From Methylophilus medardicus (GTDB taxonomy: Bacteria > Pseudomonadota > Gammaproteobacteria > Burkholderiales > Methylophilaceae): a stretch of DNA of 64,000 nt. Of this stretch, positions 26,444-38,100 are shown one piece after another. The stretch is from contig NZ_CP040948.1 in assembly GCF_006363955.1 (NCBI RefSeq), forward strand, positions 248,001 to 312,000, read 5' to 3'. The number at the start of each line of letters is the position of its first letter. Position 1 is the first letter of the stretch. Made by a program: the position numbers and the translations under genes. Below the pieces are notes generated by a model. The model was not told the origin of the DNA. It saw only the letters and a list, made by a program, of their open reading frames with translations, and did not search any database.

Positions 26444-29400
26444 ATGGGTCGCGGATTCATTTTTACATTATGCAAATGGCTATTGGCATGCTGCTGCCTA
26501 GCCAACGCATCTGTTGCGAGCGCTTCTGAGCATATCAAACTGCAACTCAAGTGGCATCACCAGTTTCAATTTGCGGGTTATTACGCTGCACAGCAGCAAG
26601 GTTTTTACCGTGATGAGGGTCTCGACGTTGAGATCATTGAAGGCAGTAAAGATCTGCCGCCGCTACAACAAGTGCTCTCAGGGCGGTCTGATTACTCGAT
26701 TGGCGACTCAGAGATTCTGCTCTCGCGGCTGTCAGGCAAGCCTGTGGTTGCCTTGGCCGCTGTCTTTCAGCACTCCCCGTATGTGTTACTCAGTTTGAAC
26801 GAACGTGGCATCTATCAACCCGAAGATTTGATCGGTAAACGGATCATGATGTCGGCCGATCAGGGTGCGCTGCAATTTAAAGCCATGCTGATGAAACAGC
26901 ATCTCGATATCCGGCAAATGACCATCCTGCCGCATAGTTGGCGCCTGCAGGATTTGATCGAGGGCAAGGTCGATGCCATCTCAGCCTACGCCATGGATGA
27001 ACCGATCCAATTGCAACAAATGGGGTACTCGCCCGCGATTATTAGCAACCAAGTCCATGGCGTCGATTTTTATGGCGATATTTTATTCACCACAGAGCGT
27101 GAATTGGCCACGCACCCCGAGCGCGCAGAAGCTTTTTTGCGCGCCACCAAAAAAGGCTGGGCCTACGCCTTTAATCACAAAGAATCCATGGCGGACGCGA
27201 TTGCCAGCATGCCAGGTGTCGCCAACAGAGGCCTCACCAAGCAAACCCTAATGCAAGAAGCGAATTTGATGGTGCCTTATGTATTGTCAGAAGTCGTGGC
27301 CTGGGGGCATATGAACGACGAGCGCTGGCAGGCCATCGCGACCACCTTCGCTGAGCTTGGTTTGATCCCGAAAACACATGACCTGAACGGCTTTATCTAT
27401 CATGGCGATGTGTTGATCAAGCGCCCGTATATGTTGTGGTTTAGCCGAGGGTTTGCAGCACTGTTGTTGGTATTCGCCGTGACCTTGTTATGGAACATAC
27501 AGATTAGACGTCAGGTGAGATACCGGACACAGGCGTTACAGAGTGAAATTGACCGCCGCACGCAAGCGGAAAGTCTGCTCAAAGTGGCTGGTAGCGTGGC
27601 GAAAATGGGTGGTTGGGTGATGGACCTCGAAACCAATTTGATTCATTGGTCCGACGAAGTCGCCGCCCTGCATGACATGCCACCCGGTTACTCGCCGACC
27701 GTAGAAGAGGGCTTGAGCATGTTTGTGCCCGAATACCGGGAACAAATGTGTGTTGCGATCAGGCAATGCGTGGATGAAGGCATCCCCTATGATCTTGAAT
27801 TAGAAAAGATCACCACCAAAGGCCGGCGCTTCTGGGTGCGTGCCATGGGACAGCCAGTGCGTGACAGCCAAGGAAAAATTATTAAATTGCAAGGTGCATT
27901 GCAGGATATTACCGCGCACAAACGGCTGTCGGCACTTAAGCAGGGGCAAGAGCGCATTCAAATCATGATGTTGGCAGATGTGGCTTTGCCAGACATTTTG
28001 CAAACGGCAGTGACACTCATCGAGCAGCAATTTCAGGATGCCTGTTGTGCAATATTGTTGCTCGATAAAGAGGGCGCCCGCTTGCGACATACCGCATCGG
28101 ACAGATTGCCCGTGGCATACGCACAGTCTATCGATGGCATTGCGTTGGGGGAATGCGGCATTTCGTCGCTGACGCAAGGGCGGGTCATCGCTGAAGATAT
28201 CAGTGCGCATCCGATGTGGGCAGATTGTTATGCGCTGGCAGTGTCACATGGCCTACGGGCTTGCTGGACCATGCCTATCTTATCGCGCAGCCGGCGCGTC
28301 CTCGGCGTGTTGGCAATGTATCGCCAGCAACGACATACGCCGCGCTCCACAGAGCTGGATTTTGTCGACAGTTATGCCCACATTTTAGGGCTGGCCATTG
28401 AGCGCGAACAAGCGGATGAGCAACTGCATTTATTACAAAGTGGCGTGTCTAGATTGAATGATGTGGTGATGATTACAGAGTCACCCGCGCATGCCCCCAT
28501 GCAGCAAAAAATTGTGTTTTTAAATGATGCGTTTACTCGGATCACCGGCCATACGCTCGATTTGTTGAGTGGTATTTCACCGTTTGAATTGTTTCAAGAG
28601 GCCACGCCAGGACGCGAGCTAGAGCGCATCAAGAAGGCGGTGCAACAAAGCTTGCCGATCAAGGCCGAAGTGGTGACGGTGAACCAGCAGGGTGTGGGTA
28701 TTTCGCTCGAAATGGATGCTTTGCCATTGTTGGACAAAGGTGGCCTGGTCACGCATTGGGTGGCGGTGCTGCGGGATATTACCGAGCGCAAACAAGCCGA
28801 TGCACAAATTCGCCAACTGGCTTATTACGATACGATGACTGGCTTACCGAATCGCATGCTGTTGCAAGAAAAGTTAGCCGCGCATGTGCGCAAGGCCATG
28901 CGCAAACAAGCCGGTGGTGCGCTGTTATTTATTGACATCGACAACTTTAAAACACTCAATGATACGCATGGGCATGATGTGGGCGATGCCTTATTGGTGG
29001 AGGTGGCTAAACGTATCAGACAGTCCGTACGGCGTTTGGATACGGTCAGTCGTTTGGGCGGTGATGAGTTTGTGGTGGTGTTGGACAATTTGCATCAAGA
29101 CCCGGTGCAAGCCGAGAAACAGGCCAGACGCGTATGCGAAAAAATCATGGCTGCGTTCAAAAAGCCGTTTAACCTCAACCATTATCAGCATTACACGACG
29201 CCAAGTATCGGCGTTGCGCTGTTCGATCCCGCAGATCTGAGTCAAACCGATGAGCTGTTACGACGCGCGGATATGGCCATGTATAAAGCCAAAGAGGCGG
29301 GCAGAAACGGCTATCAGTTTTTTGATACGCAAATGGAGACCGAGTTACGCCAGCGCGTCGCGCTCGAAACCGATTTGCATACTGCGATTGCGCAACAAGA

Positions 29401-30157
29401 TTTTGTGCTGCATTTTCAGCCCCAATACAATCATCAACATGAGATTGTGGGTGCGGAAGCCCTCGTGCGCTGGCAACATGCTGAGCGCGGTCTCATCATG
29501 CCCGCCCACTTTATTGGCTTGGCCGAAAATACGGGCCAGATCGTCGAGCTTGGGCATTGGGTATTGCAAGAAGCTTGTGCGATGTTGCAGCGCTGGTCCA
29601 GTCATCCACAATTGCGGCACATTATGTTGTCGGTGAATGTCAGCCCCAAACAATATTTGCAGCCTGCGTTTGTGCCGCAAGTGCAGCAAATGTTGTCTGA
29701 GACGGGCATCGACCCGGGCAAACTCAAACTGGAGCTCACAGAAAGTATGCTGGTGGCCAATGTCGAAGATATCATCGCCAAAATGGCAGCCTTGAAAAAT
29801 ATCGGCGTGTGTTTCTCTCTGGACGATTTTGGCACGGGCTATTCCTCACTGTCTTATTTGAAGCGATTGCCATTCGACCAGCTAAAAATTGACCAATCTT
29901 TTGTTCGCGATATGCTCAATGGGCATGACCACGAGAGTATCGTCAATGCCATTATTTCGCTGGCGCAAAGTCTGCAACTAGAGATTTTGGCCGAAGGGGT
30001 GGAAACTGAAGCACAGCTGAAGGTGTTGAAAGACTTAGGGTGTGAGATTTTTCAGGGCTATTATTTCACCCGTCCATTACCTTTGGACACCTTTGAGACG
30101 TGGGTCAGTCAACCCTTTACATCTTCCCATGATCAGGATGTGTTACAGCTAGGCTGA
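26444..30157 (+). CDS. NMT1-like sensor / PAS-GAF-PAS / GGDEF-EAL c-di-GMP protein
   Basis: A 1237-residue inner-membrane signalling protein. In order: signal peptide (1-27); a periplasmic NMT1/THI5-like ligand-binding domain (about 29-320; LKWHHQFQFAGYYAAQQQGFY); one membrane helix (about 328-350); PAS (about 370-485); GAF (about 500-650); PAS (about 655-785); a GGDEF diguanylate cyclase with intact RLGGDEF (GGDEF at 872-876) and an RRLD inhibitory site five residues before it; and an EAL phosphodiesterase with E1005 in GAEALVRW. Both output domains look catalytically complete. NMT1 domains bind thiamine-pyrimidine precursors, nitrate or sulfonates; the ligand here is unknown. No partner gene adjoins it. 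Confidence 0.92.
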   Translation: MGRGFIFTLCKWLLACCCLANASVASASEHIKLQLKWHHQFQFAGYYAAQQQGFYRDEGLDVEIIEGSKDLPPLQQVLSGRSDYSIGDSEILLSRLSGKPVVALAAVFQHSPYVLLSLNERGIYQPEDLIGKRIMMSADQGALQFKAMLMKQHLDIRQMTILPHSWRLQDLIEGKVDAISAYAMDEPIQLQQMGYSPAIISNQVHGVDFYGDILFTTERELATHPERAEAFLRATKKGWAYAFNHKESMADAIASMPGVANRGLTKQTLMQEANLMVPYVLSEVVAWGHMNDERWQAIATTFAELGLIPKTHDLNGFIYHGDVLIKRPYMLWFSRGFAALLLVFAVTLLWNIQIRRQVRYRTQALQSEIDRRTQAESLLKVAGSVAKMGGWVMDLETNLIHWSDEVAALHDMPPGYSPTVEEGLSMFVPEYREQMCVAIRQCVDEGIPYDLELEKITTKGRRFWVRAMGQPVRDSQGKIIKLQGALQDITAHKRLSALKQGQERIQIMMLADVALPDILQTAVTLIEQQFQDACCAILLLDKEGARLRHTASDRLPVAYAQSIDGIALGECGISSLTQGRVIAEDISAHPMWADCYALAVSHGLRACWTMPILSRSRRVLGVLAMYRQQRHTPRSTELDFVDSYAHILGLAIEREQADEQLHLLQSGVSRLNDVVMITESPAHAPMQQKIVFLNDAFTRITGHTLDLLSGISPFELFQEATPGRELERIKKAVQQSLPIKAEVVTVNQQGVGISLEMDALPLLDKGGLVTHWVAVLRDITERKQADAQIRQLAYYDTMTGLPNRMLLQEKLAAHVRKAMRKQAGGALLFIDIDNFKTLNDTHGHDVGDALLVEVAKRIRQSVRRLDTVSRLGGDEFVVVLDNLHQDPVQAEKQARRVCEKIMAAFKKPFNLNHYQHYTTPSIGVALFDPADLSQTDELLRRADMAMYKAKEAGRNGYQFFDTQMETELRQRVALETDLHTAIAQQDFVLHFQPQYNHQHEIVGAEALVRWQHAERGLIMPAHFIGLAENTGQIVELGHWVLQEACAMLQRWSSHPQLRHIMLSVNVSPKQYLQPAFVPQVQQMLSETGIDPGKLKLELTESMLVANVEDIIAKMAALKNIGVCFSLDDFGTGYSSLSYLKRLPFDQLKIDQSFVRDMLNGHDHESIVNAIISLAQSLQLEILAEGVETEAQLKVLKDLGCEIFQGYYFTRPLPLDTFETWVSQPFTSSHDQDVLQLG

Positions 30158-30171
30158 AGCACTCCCGCTCT

Positions 30172-30636
30172 CTAACCCGCGGACTCGCTCGGTTGGTATA
30201 ACACGAATGTACCCTCAAACGTAGCGCAGGTTTTCCCTTCACACCGTAGCTGTGCATTGACCTGAATGCGTGCCCGTCCGCGTTGTATATAACTGGTCAG
30301 AAATGGGGCCCAGTCCTCGTTGGTATGCAAGCTGGCAATGCATTCAAAATCACTGCGGATCGGCAACAAGAACTTCACCGTTTGTTGCTTAATCACTAGC
30401 GCACCGTGCAGGCCAGCCAGCGCGATTCTATGTTGTAAAAACGACCAGGCGGTGGTGATTGAGATGGCGGCAATACTGCCGCCAAACACAATGTTTAAAT
30501 GGTTTTTGTTTAAGTCAAACTGGCCTTGCATGGTCAGACAGTCTTCTGTCATGTGGCGGATATGCATTCCCAAGTGTTTGGTTTGCGGAATCTGTTCAAA
30601 AAGCATTTGTTGAAAAGCCGCTTGCTTACCTGTCAT
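30172..30636 (-). CDS. Thioesterase-superfamily (YiiD C-terminal-like) protein
   Basis: A 154-residue hotdog-fold protein; LGMHIRHMTEDCLTMQG, NIVFGGSIAAISITTAW and VKFLLPIRSDFECIA match the YiiD-C putative thioesterase family. The substrate is unknown, probably an acyl-CoA or acyl-ACP. ATG at 30636 has an excellent AAAGGAGG site. It is convergent with the GGDEF-EAL gene, 14 bases away, with no terminator seen between them. Confidence 0.8.
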   Translation of the reverse strand: MTGKQAAFQQMLFEQIPQTKHLGMHIRHMTEDCLTMQGQFDLNKNHLNIVFGGSIAAISITTAWSFLQHRIALAGLHGALVIKQQTVKFLLPIRSDFECIASLHTNEDWAPFLTSYIQRGRARIQVNAQLRCEGKTCATFEGTFVLYQPSESAG

Positions 30637-30861
30637 CCGTCCTCCTTTGGCTGGCCTCGTCGTTCAAACCGGGCTGCAGCCGCTGATTTTTTGATTGATT
30701 CTAGTATAGGCAAATTGAGCGCTTTTAGCGAAGCATCGCCATCGCTGTTGTATGAAACAGACAGTCGGATCGACTATGTGCATTAGCGCACGGAGGCTTC
30801 GTTCGCCGCAGCCTAAGGTGTAGCGGCGTTAATTCTTTTTGCATCCTTTTGAAGGCACACC

Positions 30862-31992
30862 ATGAAAACCCATTTAAGCCAGTTGGCGATTGCCACTTTT
30901 TGTAGTCTATCGGTTTGCAGCGCGCATGCCGACGACATGTACCGTGACGCATGGTATGTGTTGCCTGGCGCCAGCATTCTCAGAACTGATAGTGATTTAG
31001 ACGCTAAGCATCATGGTGGCGGGCTATTTCTCAAATGGGGGAAAGAGATCGCCCCGGCTTGGGACATACAAGGTGGTTTCACCTATAACCGGGTGCGTGA
31101 GGATACGGGCATTGCCGGCGTTGGCGGACACTATAAGCAAATTTCGCTGGGCGCTGATGTGCTCTATTTATTCAGCCGTCAATCCTTTCGCCCCTTTGTG
31201 CTGATTGGTGGCGGAGTGGCACGTAACAATGTCGATTATAGCCAATTGCCCGGCTTGCAGGATGCCATGCGCACCTCATGGATGGGCAATGTCGGGTTGG
31301 GCGCGCAACTCCTTTTTAATGACAAATTTGGGCTACAGGTGGATGTGCGACGTCAATGGTCAAAATCCGATGCGCGGGCGCCGGCCAGTGACCTAGACAC
31401 CTCTGGTACCTTAGCAAATACCGTGTTCAATATTGGTGCTATTTTTCGTTTTGGCGAGCCTACGCCGGCGCCAGAAGCCGAACAGGCCATGCCTAGCGCT
31501 GCGCCAGCCCCCATGGCAGCCGCAAAGCAAGCGGATCTGCCGCCTGCGCTCGCGCCCGTCGCACCTGCCGTCAATTGCAGCCCTCGCTTTGAAACGATCT
31601 CAATCTCAGTGGAAAAGATATTTGGTTTTGATCAGTTTGAGATGCAAGCCGGGGCCAAACCACTCCTCGACGCCGTGGCTGAGCAACTAAAAGCGCATCC
31701 CGAGTTTGCCTTGGTCATGGTCACCGGCCATACCGATCGCATTGGCAGTGCCCGCTATAATCAACGCTTATCCGAACGACGTGCCAATCAGGTCAAAGAG
31801 TATCTGGTCTCGGTTGGGGTGGCGGCGAATCGACTGGAAAGCATCGGTAAGGGCGAGTCCGAGCCGAAGGTGACCTGTAACGGCATGCGTGGCGACGCGT
31901 TGGTGCAATGCTTGCAACCCAACCGGCGCGTGGTGATTGAAGATCAGGCGCAGCATCATATCGAGCGCAAACCAGGCTGTCCGCCACTGTAG
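30862..31992 (+). CDS. OmpA-family outer-membrane protein
   Basis: A 376-residue exported protein: signal peptide (1-23, ending SAHA), an N-terminal beta-barrel region (about 24-195, with glycine/aromatic-rich strands), an Ala/Pro-rich linker (about 200-240, including PAPEAEQAMPSAAPAPM) and a C-terminal OmpA peptidoglycan-binding domain (about 245-370) with VTGHTDRIGSARYNQRLSERRA. It anchors the outer membrane to the cell wall. GAAGG precedes the ATG, and a strong terminator follows. Confidence 0.9.
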   Translation: MKTHLSQLAIATFCSLSVCSAHADDMYRDAWYVLPGASILRTDSDLDAKHHGGGLFLKWGKEIAPAWDIQGGFTYNRVREDTGIAGVGGHYKQISLGADVLYLFSRQSFRPFVLIGGGVARNNVDYSQLPGLQDAMRTSWMGNVGLGAQLLFNDKFGLQVDVRRQWSKSDARAPASDLDTSGTLANTVFNIGAIFRFGEPTPAPEAEQAMPSAAPAPMAAAKQADLPPALAPVAPAVNCSPRFETISISVEKIFGFDQFEMQAGAKPLLDAVAEQLKAHPEFALVMVTGHTDRIGSARYNQRLSERRANQVKEYLVSVGVAANRLESIGKGESEPKVTCNGMRGDALVQCLQPNRRVVIEDQAQHHIERKPGCPPL

Positions 31993-32023
31993 GTCTAGTA
32001 TAGGTCTTCGGGCAGTTACACCG

Positions 32024-32055
32024 ACCACCGCTGCCTCAGTAGCGGTGGTTTTTTA
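32024..32055. terminator. Intrinsic terminator after the OmpA-family gene
   Basis: ACCACCGCT (32024-32032) pairs with AGCGGTGGT (32041-32049) around an eight-base loop and runs into TTTTTTAT. It lies between convergent genes. Confidence 0.88.
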
Positions 32056-32103
32056 TCGATCCAAGCCAATAACCCTAGGCGGGCACGCGCTGTGAACCAA
32101 GCG

Positions 32104-35100
32104 CTAGAGCATGATGATGACGGTATGTTCGCCGCCGTCCAGCGCTAACGCCACCAACCCCGCCTGCACAATCATCGGCAGGCCGTCACAGAACGCAGTG
32201 GTCAAGCCAAGGTTGGCAACGCCAGAGGACTTGACCTGCACATGATAGGTGGTGTCCTGCAGCTGAATCTTGGCTTCAAAGCCTGGCCATGTATCGGGCA
32301 AACAAGGTTTTATCGTGACCTGATCGCCAGCGCGCTTGATGCCTAAAATGCCTTCTATACCCGCGCGGTACATCCATCCAGCCGAGCCGGTATACCATGT
32401 CCAGCCACCACGGCCGATATGCGGCGCCACCGAATAGACATCTGCCGCGATGACATACGGTTCTACTTTGTAACGTCCGGCAGCCGTTGGATCCAGCGCA
32501 TGGTTGATCGGATTCAATAGGCTAAACAGATCAACGGCTTTTTTACCCTGCCCCAGTTGGGTGTAGGCAAGCACGGTCCACATCGCGGCATGGCTATACT
32601 GGCCGCCATTTTCGCGCAAGCCAGCCGGATAGCCTTTGATGTAACCGGGGTCATGTTGTGTGCGCTCAAACGGCGGGGTGAATAGCAAGGCGAGGCCATC
32701 TTGCTTGCGGATTAAGAACTGCTCCAGAGAAGCCATGGCGGTAGCCGCACGCGCGGGGTCGGCGGCGCCTGACAGCACGGCCCATGACTGCGCAATGGCG
32801 TCAATCTGACATTCATCACTTTCGCGTGAGCCTAACCAAGCGCCGTCGTCAAAGGTGGCACGACGATACCATTCACCATCCCAAGCTTCCCGTTCAATCG
32901 CTTGTCTGACCGCCTTGGCATGGGCCAACCAGCGTTTGGCGCGTTGATCCTCTGCCTTGATATGGCGCGCCTGCGCGAAGGGGGCAAAGGTCTCAAGGGT
33001 GCGGATCAACAACCAGCCAAGCCACACACTCTCGCCGATGCCTGCCTGACCGACATGGTTCATGCCATCGTTCCAATCGCCCGTGCCTATTAACGGCAGC
33101 CCATGTTGACCGGTGCGCGCGATACAGTGTTCCAACCCGCGTACGCAGTGTTCATACAGCGAAGCCGTTTCAGCGCCTATCATGGGTTGAAAAAAGCAGT
33201 CGTGCTCGCCCGGCTGCAGGCGTTGGCCTTCGAGAAAAGGTACCTGCGCGTCTAACACCGCCTGATCGCCCACACTTTCAATGTATTGCGCCGTACAAAA
33301 CGCCAGCCACACGCAATCGTCAGAAATGTGTGTGCGCACGCCATGCCCGGTTTGCGGCTGCCACCAGTGCTGCATATCACCCTCGCCAAACTGTCGTCCC
33401 GCAGCTCTCAACAAGTGCGTGCGGCTGATGTCGGGGGCGGTGAAGGTCATGGCCATGCAATCTTGTAGTTGATCGCGAAAACCGTAGGCCCCACTGGCTT
33501 GATAAAATGCCGAGCGCGCCAGAATGCGGCAGGCCATGGTCTGATACAGCAACCAGCCGTTGAGCATGATGTCCATTGCTGGGTCGGGAGTTTTTACCTG
33601 AATGGCGCCGAGCAGCGTCTGCCAATAGTGCTTCACCTGATCGAGTACCTGATCCAGATCTGCCTCGCGATAGCGCGTGATCAATCCACGTGCCTCGTCT
33701 ACGGAGGTCGCCTGGCCCAGCAGCGCAGTGATCTCAATCGACTCACCGGGCGCCAGCACAACAACCCGCTGCAAAGCGGCGCAAGGGTCGATACCCGCGC
33801 CGGTCCGACCAGATAATGGCAGATTTTCCATCAACGCTTGTGGCTTGGCTAATTCGCCATATCGACCGATAAACGCGGTGCGGTCGGCGGTGTAAGCGGT
33901 GTGTGTGCCCGCCAGATCGGCAAAACTTACGCGATTGGCATAGGCAATACTCCAAGGGTTTTTGGCGAATAGCGCGCCCGTCGCGGCATCCAGTTCTGTG
34001 GTGATAAACGGCGCAGAAGCGCTGCGTGAGGTGCCTAGCACCCATTCGGTATAGGCGGTCACCGACAGTGTGCGCGTATGCGCGGATAGATTACGGATCA
34101 CCAGCCGCGAAATTTTGACCGGGTCATCCAGCGGCACATATTGCAACAGGCTTAACGCCAGCGCGTTTGTCGTATGCTCAAATTGACTGCAGCCAAAGCC
34201 ATGTCTGCACACATAAGTACCATCGTCGCGCAGCGGGTGTGCGGTGGGGCTAGATAGCACTCCATTTCGCTCATCGCGCACATAAAATACTTCACCGGAG
34301 GGATCCAGCACTGCATCGTTTGACCAAGCGGTTAATTGATTTTCACGACTATTTTCTGCCCAAGTGTAGCCACTGCCAGCGGCAGAGACTTGAAAGCCAA
34401 ACTGACCATTCGAAATCACGTTAATCCAGGGCGCGGGCGTGACTTTTCTCGGTGAGAGCACGGTGACATACTCGTTACCGGCTTCGGCGAAGCCGCCATA
34501 CCCATTAAAAAACGTCAGTGCTTTGGTTAACTGCAAAGGCGGCAAGGACGCAGGCGGATACATGCTGGGTTGCGGCAGTGGGCGCGCATAGTCTAGGGGT
34601 TGCAAACGTGCCAATTGTTGATTCATCAGGCCCGCTTTGGCGCTCAGTGCCACTCTAGCAACCGATTGCAACAAGCCGCGCGATTCCAGTGTCATCAAGT
34701 CTGCGCGCAGAGTGAACACGATCCCTTTGGCGAGAATTTCCCCCTCGCGGCGCCGCACCTGATGACTGCGTACAGCCGTTTCGATGGCATTTTGCAGGTC
34801 CTGAACATAAGACGAGGCCCGTTCGTTAATGATGACCAAGTCGACAAACAGGTGCTTCATGCGCCAGTATTGGTGGGCCTGCAATAGTTCGTGGACTTGC
34901 GGCATGTCTTCGATGGCATCAATCCGCAGTAAGATAATTGGCAAGTCCCCTGAAATAGACAATGACCATAGCGCCGCTTGTGAACCTGCACCGCGCACGA
35001 TCACCTCACTGTGTGATCTGAAGCGTTGGTCAGCATATAACATGGGCGCCGCCAGCCGCTGGAAATTCGCCGCCTCTTCCGGGCTGATGTCTAGGTAACG

Positions 35101-38100
35101 CATTTGTACTTGTGCCAATGTCCAGGCCAAAGTCTGCGCGCGACCAAAGCCACTACGGTCATGATATTTATCTATGATTTTTAGCAATTCTTCTCTTGAA
35201 GCTGCGACCACCGTCCAGTAGCCCAGTTTTGCCACTTGCCCTGGTAACAACAATAGTCGATTGCGCAATGCAAAGATCGGATCGAGCACGGTGCCGACCG
35301 TATTCGATAGCGCCTCGCCATCGACTAATACGCGTGCAGTGTTGAGGGTCCGTTCACGGCCGATAAAGCGCGCGCGGTCAGATTCGTATTGCATGGGCTC
35401 AGAAATATCGGCGTCGATCACGCAAAAATGCGCAGCCCACACTTCGCTATCTGCCGCAGAGCGCTTGCGGCGCGTGGCCAGCAGGGCGCCAAATTCGGGT
35501 AAAAACTCAGTGACGACAAACATTTTAGAAAATGCGGGATGCGCCTTGTCGCTGGCGGCAGTGGCTAACACCAGCTCAATATAAGAAGTGAGTTCTAGCG
35601 CATAGGATTGGCGACTATTGTTAGTGAGAGATACCTGACGCACTTCTGCATTTTCCTCACCGGAGACCACCACATCCATTTGTGTGGTCAGGTGATGGGC
35701 ATGGCGTACAAATTCTGCATGCGCCTCGCTGAATATAATGGTGTGGTCAGGCGTCCGGTTAGCCGTTGCTTGGTAGCCGATGTCTTGCCCAGCCGCAGTC
35801 CACAGTTCGCCACTTTGGATATTTTTGATAAAAATAAAACTGCCGTCTGCTTCGCGGGTGGCATCGCCGTTCCACCGCGTAATGGCGGTGTCTTGCCAGC
35901 GGCTATAGCCGGCGCCGGTCGCGGTAATCATGATGGCATAGGCGCCATTGGAGAGCAGGTGGGTGATCGGGCTTGCTGAAAAGGGGTCAGTGAGTGTGCG
36001 CACATACGGGGGCTGCTCACTGGCCTCCGTCATGGTTGTGGCCTCGACTGCACGCACATAAACCAAGGCGATATCGCGCGGCACGCGTTCTTGTAATAGC
36101 AGCTCGCAACTCTGAATCATGGGCTCGCGATGAAAGCGGTGCCGCATCTGCCCGTCATGCAGACAATTCGCAATGGCTACGATGGTCATGCCCTGATGAT
36201 GCGCCATGTAGTTACGCACAATCGCGACTTTTTGATCGCCCTGCAATCGGGATGAAGTGAAATCGAGGGCTTCATAAAAACCATATTGACCGGCAGCGCC
36301 TAGACGCGCCAGGTGCTCAAAATTAGCCTGTGCCGCTTGCGGATCGACCATGGTTGCTAAACCGGTCGCATAAGGGGCAATGACCAGGTTATCGGATAGA
36401 CCGCGCTTGAGCCCGAGCCCGGGCACGCCAAAGTTAGAGTATTGATAGGTAAACTCCATGTCGCGCGCGTTGTAGGCTGATTCTGAAATCCCCCAAGGTA
36501 ACTCCAAGGCGCGGGCATAGCTTTGTTGCTTGGCGACAATGAGCTGATTGGTTTGCGCCAGCACACTGCCGATGGGTGCGCGCATGACCAATGACGGCAT
36601 CAGATACTCAAACATGGAGCCTGACCAGGAGATGAGGGCGGAGCCATTGCCGACCGGCGTCGCACTGCGGCCAAGGCGGAACCAGTGCTTGGTGGAGAGG
36701 TCGCCTTTGGCGATTGCAAACAAACTGGCCAGCCGTGCTTCGGAGGCCAGCAAATCGTAGCAACTGACATCCAGGCTGTGATCGCGCACGTTGTAGCCGA
36801 TGGAGAGTAATTTACGCTCGGGTTCTACCAAGAAGGTAAAGTCCATGGCCATCGCCAATGTGCGTGCAGTGGCGGCGATGGCCTTTAAGCGGTCGGCGAC
36901 TGCTTCGGCATCTGCTTGCAACAGTAATTGGTCCGCGTGATGCGCGCCGGCGGACTGCGTCAGTGCGTCCATCCAGTAAAGCGCCTCATGCGGTTGCGTT
37001 TGCGCGTTGACAGGCAACAGGCTACGCATCATCTCAGCCGTTTTTTCAGTCAGTCTTTTAAAGGCAGGCAGGTTGTGACACAGCTGGCTATCTAGACACT
37101 GGGTAGCGATTTCATCGAATCTGCTCATCAATAGGGTGCTGGCCGGGGTGGTGAGTGGGTGGCTGACCAGCATGGCTGCTTGGCTCAGACGCAGATGATC
37201 AAGCATGCCAGACGGAATGTTTGCCAGCGGTGGGTGCTCTGCCCAGGCTTCACAGGCGTTTGCCAATGCGATCAAGTGACCAGCAAGATTGCCGCTATCG
37301 ACAGAGGAAATATACGGCGGGTCCAGCACGCGCAGATCGAGCGTGCCGTACCAGTTAAATAAATGGCCTCGATATTTGGGCAATTGGTTTAACACTTGCA
37401 TGGTGGCTTCTAAGCGCACCATGGTGTCACTTAAACCAGTCCAGCCAAAGTCTCTGGCGGCCACTGTTGAGAGTAAATAGAGGCCGATATTGGTCGGTGA
37501 CGTGCGATGGGCAATCACGGCCACCGGTTCCTCTTGAAAGTTATCCGGCGGCAGCATGTGCTCTAACGGCGTCACAAACTGATCAAAATAGCGCCAGGTC
37601 TGCCGAGCCGTCAGGCGTAAATAGTCCGCGGTGGCCGCTGAAATCGGTGGCGTGTCGCTGTGCGAAGCTGAGGTCAGGCTGGCGCCAAACGCCAGCCAAG
37701 GGGCTGACAGCCACAGGGCACAACATACCAGCGCCAATGGCCAGGATGCTGGATGTAAGGCAATGACACTGCCTGCCAATAGCAGTGTTAAAACGACACT
37801 GCCTTGCATGGCGGCATAGAAACCGGTGCGCGTTAAGTGAGGGGCGCTTTTTGATTGTGCAGAGGTGGTCCATTCTAATAAGTGCTGATGCGTGATGAAG
37901 ACTCTGGCCAAACTGCGCAGGATGGCATCCAGCATATTGAGAGATTGGTCTGCCAGTAAGGCGAGCGATAAACACTGATGCGCCAGCACGCGCACACTAT
38001 CTTTGCCTAAGCGGCGGAAGTGGTTACGTAATTGAAAGTCGCGTCGCGTTGGCAGAATGGCGCTGATCAGCGGCAAGAGGGTGGGGATCGACCATGTGAT

